DNA from: Acidovorax_G lacteus | Lineage (GTDB): Bacteria > Pseudomonadota > Gammaproteobacteria > Burkholderiales > Burkholderiaceae_C | Reading direction: 5' to 3' | Assembly: GCF_039540375.1 (NCBI RefSeq) | Contig: NZ_BAABEX010000007.1 | Span: forward strand, 248,001-312,000 | Length of the DNA stretch: 64,000 nt | In this document: one piece after another, positions 36,261-44,855 of the stretch | How positions within the stretch are numbered: position 1 is the first letter of the stretch | Layout: the number at the start of each line of letters is the position of its first letter | The notes under the pieces: generated by a model | Told to the model about the DNA's origin: nothing | Database searches by the model: none | What the model saw: only the letters and a program-made list of their open reading frames with translations | Program-made: the position numbers and the translations under genes

Positions 36261-37382
36261 ATGAAGTCCCGTGCCGCTGTCGCCTTCAAGGCTGGAGAGC
36301 CGTTGCAGATTGTCGAGATCGACGTGGCACCGCCCCGCAAGGGCGAAGTGCTGGTGCGCATCACCCACACTGGCGTGTGCCACACCGACGCCTTCACCCT
36401 GAGCGGTGACGATCCCGAGGGCGTGTTTCCGGCCGTGCTCGGCCACGAGGGCGCCGGCATCGTGGTCGAGGTGGGCGAGGGCGTGACCAGCGTGCAGCCC
36501 GGTGACCACGTGATTCCGCTCTACACGGCCGAGTGCGGCGAGTGCCTGTTTTGCAAGAGCGGCAAGACCAACCTGTGCGTGGCCGTGCGGGCCACGCAGG
36601 GCAAGGGCCTGATGCCCGACGGCACCACGCGCTTTTCGTACAACGGGCAGCCCGTGTACCACTACATGGGCTGCTCCACATTCAGCGAATACACCGTGGT
36701 AGCCGAGGTGTCGCTGGCCAAGGTGCATCCGGACGCCAACCCCGAGCAGGTGTGCCTGCTGGGCTGTGGCGTGACCACGGGCCTGGGCGCGGTGAAGAAC
36801 ACCGCCAAGGTGCAGCCTGGCGACAGCGTGGCCGTGTTTGGCCTGGGCGGCATCGGGCTGGCCGTGATCCAGGGCGCCAAGCTGGCCGGGGCCGGGCGCA
36901 TCATCGCCATCGACACCAACCCCGGCAAATTCGAGCTGGCCCGGGTGTTTGGCGCCACCGATTGCCTGAACCCCAAGGACTACGACAAGCCCATCCAGCA
37001 GGTGGTGGTGGAGATGACCACCTGGGGCGTTGACCACTCGTTCGAATGCATCGGCAACGTGCAGGTCATGCGTGCGGCGCTGGAATGCGCGCACCGCGGC
37101 TGGGGCCAGTCGGTGATCATCGGCGTGGCAGGGGCGGGGCAAGAGATCGCCACGCGCCCGTTCCAGCTCGTCACCGGGCGACGCTGGCTGGGCACCGCCT
37201 TCGGCGGTGTCAAGGGCCGCAGCCAGTTGCCCGGCATGGTCGAGGACGCAATGGCCGGGCGCATCCAGCTCGCCCCGTTCGTGACGCACACGATGGGCCT
37301 TACGGACATCAACCACGCCTTCGATCTCATGCACGAAGGCCGGTCGATCCGCAGCGTGGTGCACTACGCCGAAGCGGCCTGA
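36261..37382 (+). CDS. adhC: S-(hydroxymethyl)glutathione dehydrogenase / class III alcohol dehydrogenase
   Basis: This 373-residue zinc enzyme (FrmA) oxidises the formaldehyde-glutathione adduct to S-formylglutathione with NAD+. The catalytic zinc motif GVCHTDAFTLSG and GHEGAGIVVEVGEGV are present. The four structural-zinc cysteines lie in CGECLFCKSGKTNLC. The coenzyme motif is VAVFGLGGIGLAVIQGAK. The length and the start MKSRAAVAFKAGEPLQ match class III enzymes. The ribosome site lies in TTCTGGAG before 36261. It acts between FrmR-controlled expression and FghA. Confidence 0.96.
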   Translation: MKSRAAVAFKAGEPLQIVEIDVAPPRKGEVLVRITHTGVCHTDAFTLSGDDPEGVFPAVLGHEGAGIVVEVGEGVTSVQPGDHVIPLYTAECGECLFCKSGKTNLCVAVRATQGKGLMPDGTTRFSYNGQPVYHYMGCSTFSEYTVVAEVSLAKVHPDANPEQVCLLGCGVTTGLGAVKNTAKVQPGDSVAVFGLGGIGLAVIQGAKLAGAGRIIAIDTNPGKFELARVFGATDCLNPKDYDKPIQQVVVEMTTWGVDHSFECIGNVQVMRAALECAHRGWGQSVIIGVAGAGQEIATRPFQLVTGRRWLGTAFGGVKGRSQLPGMVEDAMAGRIQLAPFVTHTMGLTDINHAFDLMHEGRSIRSVVHYAEAA

Positions 37383-37396
37383 CCGGAGCACGCACC

Positions 37397-38074
37397 ATGA
37401 GCGCCGTGCCGTCCGATCTGCGCCAGGTGCTGGTGGCGGGTGCCACCGGCCTGGTGGGCCGCTGCCTGGTGCAGCAACTGTGCGCCGACCCAGGGGTGGG
37501 CACGGTGCATGCCCTGGTGCGCAAGCCACTGCCCATGCAGCATCCCAAGCTGCACTGCCATGTGGTGGACTTTGCGGCGCTGCCCAGCCTGCCGCCGCTG
37601 CACGAGGCGTATCTGGCGCTGGGCACCACGATCAAGGTGGCCGGAAGCCAGGCGGCGTTTCGTGCGGTCGACTTCGATGCCAACCTGGCCGTGGCGCAGG
37701 CCGCCCATGCCGCCGGGGCGCAGCGCCTGGGGCTGGTGAGCGCGCTCGGGGCCGATGCCCGCTCGGCCGTGTTCTACAGCCGCGTCAAGGGTGAGCTGGA
37801 AGACACGCTCATGGCCGAGCCCTGGGCGGGCCTGGTGATCGCCCGCCCGTCGATGCTGGCGGGCGACCGAGCGTCCCTCGGCCAGCCCCATCGCCGCGGC
37901 GAGGCGCTGTGGGGGCGTGTGGACGCGGCCCTGGGCCCGTTGATCCCGAAGCGCTGGCGCGCCATTGCGGCCGCCGATGTGGCTGCGGCGCTGGCGCAGG
38001 CCGTGCCCCGGGCGCGCGGCACGCAGGTGCTCAGCTCGGCTGCCATGCAGGGCGCGGCCGCGCGGGCCGGCTGA
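37397..38074 (+). CDS. NAD(P)-binding (TIP30/HTATIP2-like) Rossmann protein
   Basis: This 225-residue atypical short-chain dehydrogenase has the glycine-rich motif VLVAGATGLVGRCLVQQL at about residues 11-28 and YLALGTTIKVAGSQAAFRAVDFD. The Tyr-x3-Lys pair appears as FYSRVKGELE. This pattern fits the HTATIP2/TIP30 or YwnB-like NAD(P)-binding group. It sits 14 bases after adhC and 31 before fghA, so it is embedded in the formaldehyde operon, where no third enzyme is strictly needed. Its role there is unknown. Confidence 0.83.
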   Translation: MSAVPSDLRQVLVAGATGLVGRCLVQQLCADPGVGTVHALVRKPLPMQHPKLHCHVVDFAALPSLPPLHEAYLALGTTIKVAGSQAAFRAVDFDANLAVAQAAHAAGAQRLGLVSALGADARSAVFYSRVKGELEDTLMAEPWAGLVIARPSMLAGDRASLGQPHRRGEALWGRVDAALGPLIPKRWRAIAAADVAAALAQAVPRARGTQVLSSAAMQGAAARAG

Positions 38075-38105
38075 ACCATCCCAATAACAGACCAAGGACC
38101 ACCCC

Positions 38106-38957
38106 ATGGAACGGATCGAACACCACGCGAGCTTTGGCGGGCGGCAGGAGGTGTGGCAACACGCATCGGCCACGCTGGGCTGCGCCATGCGCCTGGGCGT
38201 GTACCTGCCGCCGGCCGCGCTGGCCGGGCAGGCCTGCCCGGTGCTCTACTGGCTCTCGGGCCTGACGTGTACCGAGCAGAACTTCATCACCAAGGCCGGT
38301 GTGCAGGCCCATGCGGCCCGGCACCAGATCATTGTGGTGGCACCCGACACCAGCCCGCGCGGTGAGGCCGTGGCCAACGACCCGGGCTATGAGCTGGGGC
38401 AGGGCGCTGGCTTTTACGTCAATGCCACCCAAGCACCCTGGGCTCCGCACTTCCGCATGGAAGACTACGTCGTACATGAGCTGCCCGCGCTGGTCGAGGC
38501 CCACTGGCCCACCACGGGCCGCCGCGGCATCTTCGGGCATTCGATGGGCGGGCATGGCGCGCTCACCCTCGCGCTGCGCTACCCGGGCCGCTATGCGAGC
38601 GTGTCGGCGTTTGCGCCCATCGTCGCGCCCAGCCAGGTGCCCTGGGGCCAGAAGGCGCTTGCAGCGTATCTGGGCCCCGATACGCAGGCCTGGGCCGCGC
38701 ACGATGCCGTGGCGCTCGTGGCCAGCGCCACCGAGCGGCTGCCGCTTCTGGTGGACCAGGGCGAGGCCGACGAGTTTCTGGCCAGCCAGCTGCGGCCCGA
38801 GCTGCTGCAGGCCGCCTGTGCCCAGGCCGGCCACCCGCTCACGCTGCGCCTGCACCCGGGCTACGACCACAGCTACTACTTCATCGCGAGCTTCATGGCC
38901 GACCATGTGGCCCACCACGCGCAGGCCTTGATCGCGACAGCCGCGACAAAGGCTTGA
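38106..38957 (+). CDS. fghA: S-formylglutathione hydrolase FghA (FrmB)
   Basis: This 283-residue serine hydrolase converts S-formylglutathione to formate and glutathione, the last step of glutathione-dependent formaldehyde removal. The nucleophile is Ser146 in FGHSMGGHGALTLALR. YWLSGLTCTEQNFITKAG and VAPDTSPRG are esterase-D family signatures, and LHPGYDHSYYFIASF supplies the catalytic histidine. AAGGA precedes the ATG by 7 bases. A dispersed repeat follows the stop within 4 bases. Confidence 0.96.
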   Translation: MERIEHHASFGGRQEVWQHASATLGCAMRLGVYLPPAALAGQACPVLYWLSGLTCTEQNFITKAGVQAHAARHQIIVVAPDTSPRGEAVANDPGYELGQGAGFYVNATQAPWAPHFRMEDYVVHELPALVEAHWPTTGRRGIFGHSMGGHGALTLALRYPGRYASVSAFAPIVAPSQVPWGQKALAAYLGPDTQAWAAHDAVALVASATERLPLLVDQGEADEFLASQLRPELLQAACAQAGHPLTLRLHPGYDHSYYFIASFMADHVAHHAQALIATAATKA

Positions 38958-38960
38958 AGT

Positions 38961-39018
38961 GTTTTAAAGGGCTTGTGCTTTTCCACAGGTCATTTGTAGC
39001 TATAAAAATAATAGCAAA
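38961..39018 (-). repeat. Dispersed hairpin repeat, copy D (reverse orientation)
   Basis: Read on the minus strand it begins TTTGCTATTATTTTTATAGC and ends AAAAGCACAAGCCCTTTAAAA. Both ends match copies A and B, while the middle (about 14 bases) differs. It starts 4 bases after the fghA stop and ends before the rlmB promoter, so it fills the intergenic space. Confidence 0.65.
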
Positions 39019-39055
39019 CGCTTCGGCCCGAGTTGGCGCGTCGGATAATGGCGCC

Positions 39056-39811
39056 ATGTCTTCCACTCCCAAAGTCCTGTTCGGCTTTCACGCCGTGGGC
39101 GTGCGGCTCAAAACCGCACCGCAGTCCATCGTCGAGATCTACTTCGAGCCCACGCGCCGCGACGCCCGCATGCGCCAGTTTCTGGACCGGGCCCGCGAAG
39201 CGGGTGTGCGCCTGATCGAGGCCGACGGGCTGCGTATTGCGCGGCTGGCGGGCACGCAAGGCCACCAGGGCGTTGCGGCGCGTGTGCAGGCGGTCGAGCA
39301 GGTGCATTCGCTCGACGGCCTGCTTGAAAACCTGGAAGCGGCAGGGCAGGTGCCGCTCCTGCTGGTGCTCGACGGCGTGACCGACCCGCACAACCTCGGG
39401 GCCTGCCTGCGGGTGGCCGACGGCGCGGGCGCCCATGCGGTGATCGCACCCAAAGACCATGCCGTCGGTATCAACGCCACGGTGGCCAAGGTGGCCAGCG
39501 GTGCGGCCGAGACGGTGCCGTACTTCATGGTCACCAATCTGGCCCGCACGCTGGGCGAGCTGCAGGAGCGCAACATCTGGTGCATTGGCACCAGCGGCGA
39601 CGCGCCGCGCACCCTGTATCAGGCCGATCTGCGTGGCCCGGTGGCCCTGGTGCTGGGGGCCGAGGGCAGCGGGATGCGCCAGCTCACGCGCAAGACCTGC
39701 GACGAGTTGGTCAGCATTCCGATGCAGGGCGCGGTGGAAAGCCTCAACGTGTCGGTGGCCAGCGGCGTGTGCCTGTACGAAGCCTTGCGCCAGCGCGGTT
39801 TGCCGGCCTGA
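39056..39811 (+). CDS. rlmB: 23S rRNA (guanosine-2'-O-)-methyltransferase RlmB
   Basis: This 251-residue SpoU/TrmH-class knotted methyltransferase modifies G2251 of 23S rRNA. The N-terminal L30e-like substrate domain has VLFGFHAV. SPOUT motifs are motif 1 LVLDGVTDPHNLGACLRVADGAG, motif 2 ALVLGAEGSGMRQLTRKTCD, and motif 3 SIPMQGAVESLNVSVASGVCLYEAL. The ATG at 39056 is 6 bases after GATAATGG, whose ATAAT may be the -10 of a near-leaderless promoter or a coincidence. The sirtuin gene follows by 24 bases. Confidence 0.95.
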   Translation: MSSTPKVLFGFHAVGVRLKTAPQSIVEIYFEPTRRDARMRQFLDRAREAGVRLIEADGLRIARLAGTQGHQGVAARVQAVEQVHSLDGLLENLEAAGQVPLLLVLDGVTDPHNLGACLRVADGAGAHAVIAPKDHAVGINATVAKVASGAAETVPYFMVTNLARTLGELQERNIWCIGTSGDAPRTLYQADLRGPVALVLGAEGSGMRQLTRKTCDELVSIPMQGAVESLNVSVASGVCLYEALRQRGLPA

Positions 39812-39835
39812 CGCGCGCATTTGGAGGGGCCCGTC

Positions 39836-40582
39836 GTGGACGATGGCGACCTCGCGCGCGTGCGCGGCTGGGTGCAGGCGGCGCGCTCCATCGCCGTGCT
39901 GACAGGCGCGGGGGTGAGTGCCGAGTCGGGCGTGCCCACCTTTCGCGACGCCCAGACGGGTTACTGGGCGCAGTTCCGGGCCGAGGACATGGCCACCGAC
40001 GCCGGGTTTCGCGCGCATCCGCAGCGGGTGTGGGACTGGTACACCCACCGGCGCGCCTTGTTGGCCCACGTGCAGCCCAATGCTGCGCACAGGGCTCTGG
40101 CAGGGTTCGCACAGCTCCATCCGGGCCGTCTGACGCTGATCACTCAAAACGTGGACGGTTTGCACCAGGCGGCCGGCAGCCCTGACGTACTGGCACTGCA
40201 CGGGGATTTGTGCGCGGTGCGTTGGCTGGACACCCCACAGCCCTGTTGCCGCGAAGACCGTGTGTCCGACGAACGCCCACCGCGTTGCAAGGTCTGCGGC
40301 AATGCCTTGCGCCCCGCGGTGGTGTGGTTTGGCGAAAGCCTGCCGCCGCAGGTCTGGTCGCAAGCAGAGGCGGCCGTCCGGCGATGCGATCTGATGTTGG
40401 TGGTGGGTACGGCCGGTGCCGTGCACCCTGCGGCAGGCCTGGCGCACACCGCTCGCGCGGCCGGCGCACGCGTGGTCATCGTGAACCCGCAGCCCTCTGC
40501 GCTGGACGCTCTGGCGCACTGTCTGTTGCGTGGCACGGCAGCGTCGGTGCTGCCCGGCGTACTGGGTGAGGCCACAGGCTGA
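39836..40582 (+). CDS. cobB: Sir2-family NAD-dependent protein deacylase (CobB/SIRT5-like)
   Basis: This 248-residue sirtuin removes acyl groups from lysines using NAD+. GAGVSAESGVPTFRDAQTGYW is the NAD-binding signature, TQNVDGLHQAAGS and the catalytic histidine (LHGDL, His122) follow, then VVWFGESLP. Tyr69-x-x-Arg72 (DWYTHRR) matches the Tyr/Arg pair that lets SIRT5 and CobB accept succinyl or malonyl groups. Zinc cysteines are CC and CKVCG. I choose the GTG at 39836 because GGAGGGG lies 6 bases before it; a TTG at 39821 is also in frame. Confidence 0.9.
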   Translation: MDDGDLARVRGWVQAARSIAVLTGAGVSAESGVPTFRDAQTGYWAQFRAEDMATDAGFRAHPQRVWDWYTHRRALLAHVQPNAAHRALAGFAQLHPGRLTLITQNVDGLHQAAGSPDVLALHGDLCAVRWLDTPQPCCREDRVSDERPPRCKVCGNALRPAVVWFGESLPPQVWSQAEAAVRRCDLMLVVGTAGAVHPAAGLAHTARAAGARVVIVNPQPSALDALAHCLLRGTAASVLPGVLGEATG

Positions 40583-40700
40583 CCTGTGCGGCCTCAAGGG
40601 TAGGTCTGCTCTGGGGCTTGTCGCGAATCCGACAGGGCGACTCGGCGGTAGCCGTTAGCCTGCGCGGCTTTATCACCACAACGCCAAAAGCCCTTTTGCC

Positions 40701-41864
40701 ATGAGCCGCCGCCAGTTCCTGCTCCGCGCCACCCAGATGGCCGCCGCTTCGGGTCTGCCCCTGTGGGCCCAGACGTCCCATGCCGATGAATCCCTGTCGG
40801 CCCGCCACCTGACCCTGGGGTGTTCCATTGCGCTGTCTGGCCCCCTGGGGGCTGCCGGCACCGAGCAGGTGGCCGGCATGAAGGCCGCATTTGCCGAAGT
40901 CAACCAGGCCGGCGGCGTGTTCGGGCGCGAGATTCGCCTGGAGGTCAAGGACGACGCCTACGTGGCAGCGCGCACCTTGCAGAACATCACCGCCATGGTC
41001 GAGGCGCAGTCGGTGTTCGCCCTGATCTCGCCGCTGGGCACGGCCAATACCGCCGCCATCCTGCCGCTGGTGGAAGGCCGTGGCATTCCCACGGTGGGCC
41101 CGGTCACGGGCGCGACGTCGCTGCGGTCTGCCGAGCACCGGAACGTGTTCTTCCTGCGCCCCAGCTACCGCGATGAAACGCAGCGTCTGGTGCGCCAGAT
41201 CACCGAAATGGGCCTCAAGCGCATTGCGGTGGTGTACCTGGACAACCCGTTCGGCAAAGAGGTGCTCAAGGATATGGGCCAGGCGCTGGACGACATCAAG
41301 GCCGAGCGCGCTGGCGAGTTTGCGCTGGCGCTGGATGGCCGCAATGGCGCCGAGCTGGCCGACAAGGTGGCCGCCGAGCGCCCGGGCGCGGTGCTGCTGG
41401 CCACTACCGGCACGGCCAATACGGCCTTTGTGCTGGCTTTCCGGGCCAAGGCGCCGGGCGTACCACTGGCAGGTCTGTCGGTGGCAGTGGTGTCGTCTGA
41501 GATGCCCAAGCTGGCCACGGCCACGCGGGGCCTCGCGCTGGCCCAGGTGTTTCCGGACGCGAACTCCCAGAAGTCGGTGGTGGTTCGCAAGTTCCAGTCC
41601 AGCCTCAAGGCCACTGGGGCCGCGGCGGCCTACCAGCAAAGCGGCAGCGCGCTAGAAGGCTGGCTGAACGCGCAGGTCATGCTTGAAGGGCTGCGCAATG
41701 CCGGCCGCGAGCCCACGCGCGAGCGCCTGCGGGCCGGGCTGGCGGGCATCCGCTCACTCTCGTTTGGGGACTTCACGGTGGGTTTCGGCACCAAGGCTCC
41801 CTACGTCGGGTCGGATGCGATCTACCTCGCCATCTACGCCGAGAACGGCCGCCGCATCAGCTGA
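40701..41864 (+). CDS. ABC transporter substrate-binding protein (LivK-type), orphan
   Basis: This 387-residue periplasmic binding protein of the branched-chain amino acid/aromatic (type 1 PBP, LivK) family has an N terminus with a twin-arginine-like start (SRRQFLLRATQMAAASG) and a cleavage region near AQTSHADE. GCSIALSGPLGAAGTEQVAGMKAAFAEVNQAGGVFG is the family hallmark. No permease or ATPase genes adjoin. Such orphan binding proteins are abundant in Comamonadaceae and may feed a shared transporter or a sensor. The ligand is unknown. Confidence 0.9.
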   Translation: MSRRQFLLRATQMAAASGLPLWAQTSHADESLSARHLTLGCSIALSGPLGAAGTEQVAGMKAAFAEVNQAGGVFGREIRLEVKDDAYVAARTLQNITAMVEAQSVFALISPLGTANTAAILPLVEGRGIPTVGPVTGATSLRSAEHRNVFFLRPSYRDETQRLVRQITEMGLKRIAVVYLDNPFGKEVLKDMGQALDDIKAERAGEFALALDGRNGAELADKVAAERPGAVLLATTGTANTAFVLAFRAKAPGVPLAGLSVAVVSSEMPKLATATRGLALAQVFPDANSQKSVVVRKFQSSLKATGAAAAYQQSGSALEGWLNAQVMLEGLRNAGREPTRERLRAGLAGIRSLSFGDFTVGFGTKAPYVGSDAIYLAIYAENGRRIS

Positions 41865-41938
41865 GGGCCTCTGGGCAACGCTCGCTCGCAGCGTGCCCTG
41901 GCTGGGGGCGCGTCGCTTGCCCTCACCGCCATAGTCCT

Positions 41939-42535
41939 TCAACCAAGCCAGCCCAGGGCGCCCACCAGTGCGCCGGCGCCCAGCAGCCACAGCAGGTGTA
42001 GCCGTGTGCGCCACACGAGCAGCATCGTCAGCGCGCTGAGCAGCCACAAGGGCCAGTCGGTGGCGGGCACGCCATGCGCACGGGCCAACACCCAGGCGGT
42101 TGCCAGCAGCAGACCGATCACGATGGGGGCCATGCCCTGTTTGAAGGCCCGTACGCCCCGCCGATGGCGATTGCGATGGCCCCAGCGCGTGGCCGTCCAT
42201 GTGAGCACGCTGCTGGGCAACATCACGCCCAGCATGCACACCAGCACCCCCAGGCTGCCCAGCAAGCCGCCCGCCCAGCCGGCCCCCCCCGCGTTCATAC
42301 CGATGTTCCAGCCGATGAGCGCGATGAACAGTACGTTCGGCCCGGGGGCTGCCTGCGCAATCGCAATCGATGCGGTGAACTGCGGGTCGGTGAGCCACGC
42401 CTGGCGGTCCACCAGGAACCGGTGCATTTCGGGGGCGGTGGCGATCGCCCCGCCCACCGCCAGCAGCGACAGCGACAGGAAGTAGCCGAACAGGTGCAGC
42501 CAGTCGGCCCAGGACAGCGACGTTGCGGCGGTCAT
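41939..42535 (-). CDS. Chromate transporter, second half-subunit
   Basis: This 198-residue membrane protein matches one ChrA half. It has five to six hydrophobic segments and the motif FLSLSLLAVGGAIATAPEM, then IAIAQAAPGPNVLFIALIGWNIG, the form of the PGPN loop of the CHR family. Its start overlaps the stop of the partner gene (ATGA at 42532-42535). The two short CHR proteins together correspond to one full-length ChrA. Whether it exports chromate or another anion is not visible. Confidence 0.88.
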   Translation of the reverse strand: MTAATSLSWADWLHLFGYFLSLSLLAVGGAIATAPEMHRFLVDRQAWLTDPQFTASIAIAQAAPGPNVLFIALIGWNIGMNAGGAGWAGGLLGSLGVLVCMLGVMLPSSVLTWTATRWGHRNRHRRGVRAFKQGMAPIVIGLLLATAWVLARAHGVPATDWPLWLLSALTMLLVWRTRLHLLWLLGAGALVGALGWLG

Positions 42536-43167
42536 GGAGCCAGCTTTCGCCAGGTCAGCACGCAGGCGAGGCCGCCCCACACGGCCAGAATGGCGTACAG
42601 CGGCCAGCGCAGCACCGCCATCGCCACCACCGTGGCGGCGGTGAGTGCCACGCACAGCGGCCAGCCCAGCGGATGGCTGCGCAAACTGGCTCCCAGCTTC
42701 AGTGCCATGCCCGCGATCAGGCCCGCTGCCACGGCGCCCATGCCCTTGAGGGCGCCGGCCACCGCAGGTCGGTCGGCCCACTGCGCGTACAGCACGGCCA
42801 GCGCCACCACCAGCACCAAGGGAAACGCCAGCATGCCCGCCAGCGCCGCTGCTGCGCCGCGCCAGCCAAAGTAGCGGTCGCCGATCATGATGGCCAGGTT
42901 CACCACGTTGGGGCCTGGCATGGTTTGCGCCACGGCCCAATCTTCGACAAATTCGGCATTGCTGAGCCAGCCCCGGCGCTCCACCAGCTCACGCTGGACC
43001 ACTGCGAGCACCCCGCCGAACCCTTGCAGCGCCAGCTGCGTGAATGCCCAGAAGAGCGCACGGGGCGATTCAGGGCCTGGCCGTGGCGTCTCTGTTGAAG
43101 GCCTGCCGGGCGACTCAGCGTGCAGCTCAGGGGCCGGTGCATCCGGTGGCAGTGGGGCAGGCGTCAT
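42532..43167 (-). CDS. Chromate transporter, first half-subunit
   Basis: This 211-residue CHR-family membrane protein has a disordered Pro-rich N terminus (about 36 residues). LFWAFTQLALQGFGGVLAVVQRELVE and VAQTMPGPNVVNLAIMIGDRYFG follow as the signature of the amino-terminal half, including the PGPN loop. It is translationally coupled to the second half through ATGA. The pair forms the short-chain CHR type that works as a heterodimer in Bacillus. No chrB regulator is adjacent. Confidence 0.88.
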   Translation of the reverse strand: MTPAPLPPDAPAPELHAESPGRPSTETPRPGPESPRALFWAFTQLALQGFGGVLAVVQRELVERRGWLSNAEFVEDWAVAQTMPGPNVVNLAIMIGDRYFGWRGAAAALAGMLAFPLVLVVALAVLYAQWADRPAVAGALKGMGAVAAGLIAGMALKLGASLRSHPLGWPLCVALTAATVVAMAVLRWPLYAILAVWGGLACVLTWRKLAP

Positions 43168-43367
43168 GGTGCGAATCAGGGGCAGAGCGAAAAGCGTGTC
43201 ACGCGGTCGGTCATTGTCCGGTTTTTGCTGGATCTGCGCCCTCACAAGCGGCGCGGGCCGCCTGCGCGCTTACCGCGGCGCAGCCCCCACGGCGGACGCT
43301 ATGCTCCGGTACACCGCACTACTTGCGAGCCCCTCATCGCGATGCGGGGCTCAAGGACCGAGCCAGC

Positions 43368-44213
43368 ATGAAGATCATTCGCTACGGAGCACCGGGCCAG
43401 GAACGGCCCGGGCTCATCGACGCGCAAGGCGTTCTGCGCGACCTGTCCAGCCTCTTGCCAGACTGGGGGCCGGCGCAGCTGCACCCAGAAACGGTGGCTG
43501 CAATGGCGTCGCTCGACCCCTCGGGTTTGCCGGTGGTGCCATCCAGTGTGCGCCTGGGCTGCCCGTTGGCCGGGGTGGGCAAGATCGTCTGTGTGGGGCT
43601 GAACTATGCCGATCATGCGCGCGAGGCGGGCATGCAACCGCCGTCCGAGCCGGTGCTCTTCATGAAAGCCGCCACCGCGCTTGCAGGACCGCACGACCCG
43701 CTGGTCTTGCCGCCTGGGGCCACCAAGACCGACTGGGAAGTCGAACTAGGCATCGTCATCGGGCAGCGCGCGTACCGTGTGTCTCGCGAGCAGGCGCTGT
43801 CGCATGTGGCGGGCTATGTGCTGGCCAACGACGTCTCCGAGCGGTCCTGGCAGATGGAGCGTGGCGGCCAGTGGGACAAGGGCAAGAGCCACGACGGCTT
43901 TGCGCCGCTGGGCCCCTGGGTGGCCACGCCCGATGAGTTGCCCGATCCGCATACCCTGGATGTGTGGCTGGAGCTCAACGGCCAGCGCATGCAGGACGGC
44001 ACCACGCGCAATTTCATCTTCGATGTGCCGACGGTGCTCGCCTACATCAGCCAGTTCATGACACTCGCCCCCGGCGACGTGGTGCTGACGGGCACGCCAG
44101 CCGGTGTGGGCCTGGGGCAAAAGCCCGACCCCCGGTTTCTGCGTGCAGGCGATATGCTGCGCCTGGGCGCCACCGGCTTGGGAGAGCAGCGCCAGGTGTG
44201 CGTGGCCGCCTGA
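43368..44213 (+). CDS. Fumarylacetoacetate hydrolase family protein
   Basis: This 281-residue metal-dependent enzyme has the FAH fold. KIVCVGLNYADHAREAG, the metal ligands in DWEVELGIVIG, and GYVLANDVSERSWQ and QWDKGKSHDGFAPLGPWV are all family hallmarks, as is VVLTGTPAGVGLGQKP near the C terminus. Members hydrolyse or decarboxylate 2-keto acids (fumarylpyruvate, ureidoglycolate, oxaloacetate). The C-x-N-Y-x-D-H start and the length fit the 2-hydroxyhepta-2,4-diene-1,7-dioate isomerase/ureidoglycolate lyase-like subgroup. The context gives no substrate. The ATG at 43368 follows AAGGA at 43353. Confidence 0.9.
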   Translation: MKIIRYGAPGQERPGLIDAQGVLRDLSSLLPDWGPAQLHPETVAAMASLDPSGLPVVPSSVRLGCPLAGVGKIVCVGLNYADHAREAGMQPPSEPVLFMKAATALAGPHDPLVLPPGATKTDWEVELGIVIGQRAYRVSREQALSHVAGYVLANDVSERSWQMERGGQWDKGKSHDGFAPLGPWVATPDELPDPHTLDVWLELNGQRMQDGTTRNFIFDVPTVLAYISQFMTLAPGDVVLTGTPAGVGLGQKPDPRFLRAGDMLRLGATGLGEQRQVCVAA

Positions 44214-44238
44214 GCCCTGCCGCTCGGCTCTTGCGCGC

Positions 44239-44793
44239 TCAGAGCGTGAGGTTGCGGTGATTGAGTACGGTTTTCTTGACGTGCACGCTGATAATCGCCA
44301 CGACCTCGTCGGGCCGCGCGGGGCGCAGCAATTGCTCCGACTCGACTGAGACCTTGGTCACGAGTGCATCGTCTTCCAGCAGGCAGAACAGGGGGCGGGG
44401 GTCGGGTGTGGCCGGAAGCTCCCGTCGGCCCTCCAGAGAGCCATGCGGCACCCTCAATCCGTCCAGCAGTGTCTTGAGACGGTTGTCCAGGTCGCCACCG
44501 TCCGTGATCAGCGTGCCGCGCGGCTGCTGGCGAAACAGCAGCACCGACAGCTCGGCATACAGGTCCAGCCGCTGCGTGACCAGCGGCGCAAACAGCAGCC
44601 CGCCTTTTTCGACCAACACAGAGGAGCTGTCAGGCTGTGGCGGTGCGAGCAGACTCGCGGCCAGATCGGCCAGTGGGCGCGTCTGCCACAGGCGTTCAAG
44701 CTGCGGATGCAGTGCGCGGCGGATGTCCCACTTGTGGGACGACTTGGCTCCCTGGCCGTGCAGGGGGCCTTCGTAGATCAGGCGGAATTCCAT
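44239..44793 (-). CDS. RusA-like endodeoxyribonuclease-fold protein, stand-alone
   Basis: This 184-residue protein of no assigned function carries a motif at residues 101-107, DLDNRLK, with the exact D-x-D-N-x2-K spacing of the RusA Holliday-junction resolvase (Asp70, Asp72, Lys76). An Asp pair follows at 141-142 (LEDDALVTKV), corresponding to RusA Asp91 with a longer insert. The N-terminal MEFRLIYEGPLHG could be the RusA first strand. RusA genes are normally phage-borne, but here there is no phage context. The gene is convergent with the FAH-family gene and separate from the DUF6671-like gene by 62 bases. Confidence 0.72.
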   Translation of the reverse strand: MEFRLIYEGPLHGQGAKSSHKWDIRRALHPQLERLWQTRPLADLAASLLAPPQPDSSSVLVEKGGLLFAPLVTQRLDLYAELSVLLFRQQPRGTLITDGGDLDNRLKTLLDGLRVPHGSLEGRRELPATPDPRPLFCLLEDDALVTKVSVESEQLLRPARPDEVVAIISVHVKKTVLNHRNLTL

Positions 44794-44855
44794 GGCGGGT
44801 GCAGTGCGGGCGCCGTGTCAGTTTGGCACACGGCCACGCAGCTTTGCACATCGCG

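Noticed and set aside
36261..38957. Ordinary ethanol dehydrogenase operon
   Set aside because: The four structural-zinc cysteines, FrmR in front and fghA behind define glutathione-dependent formaldehyde detoxification.
39056..40582. Sirtuin plus neighbours as a defence system
   Set aside because: The gene is a lone CobB-type sirtuin next to rlmB, with no helicase, TPR or argonaute partner typical of Sir2 defence loci.
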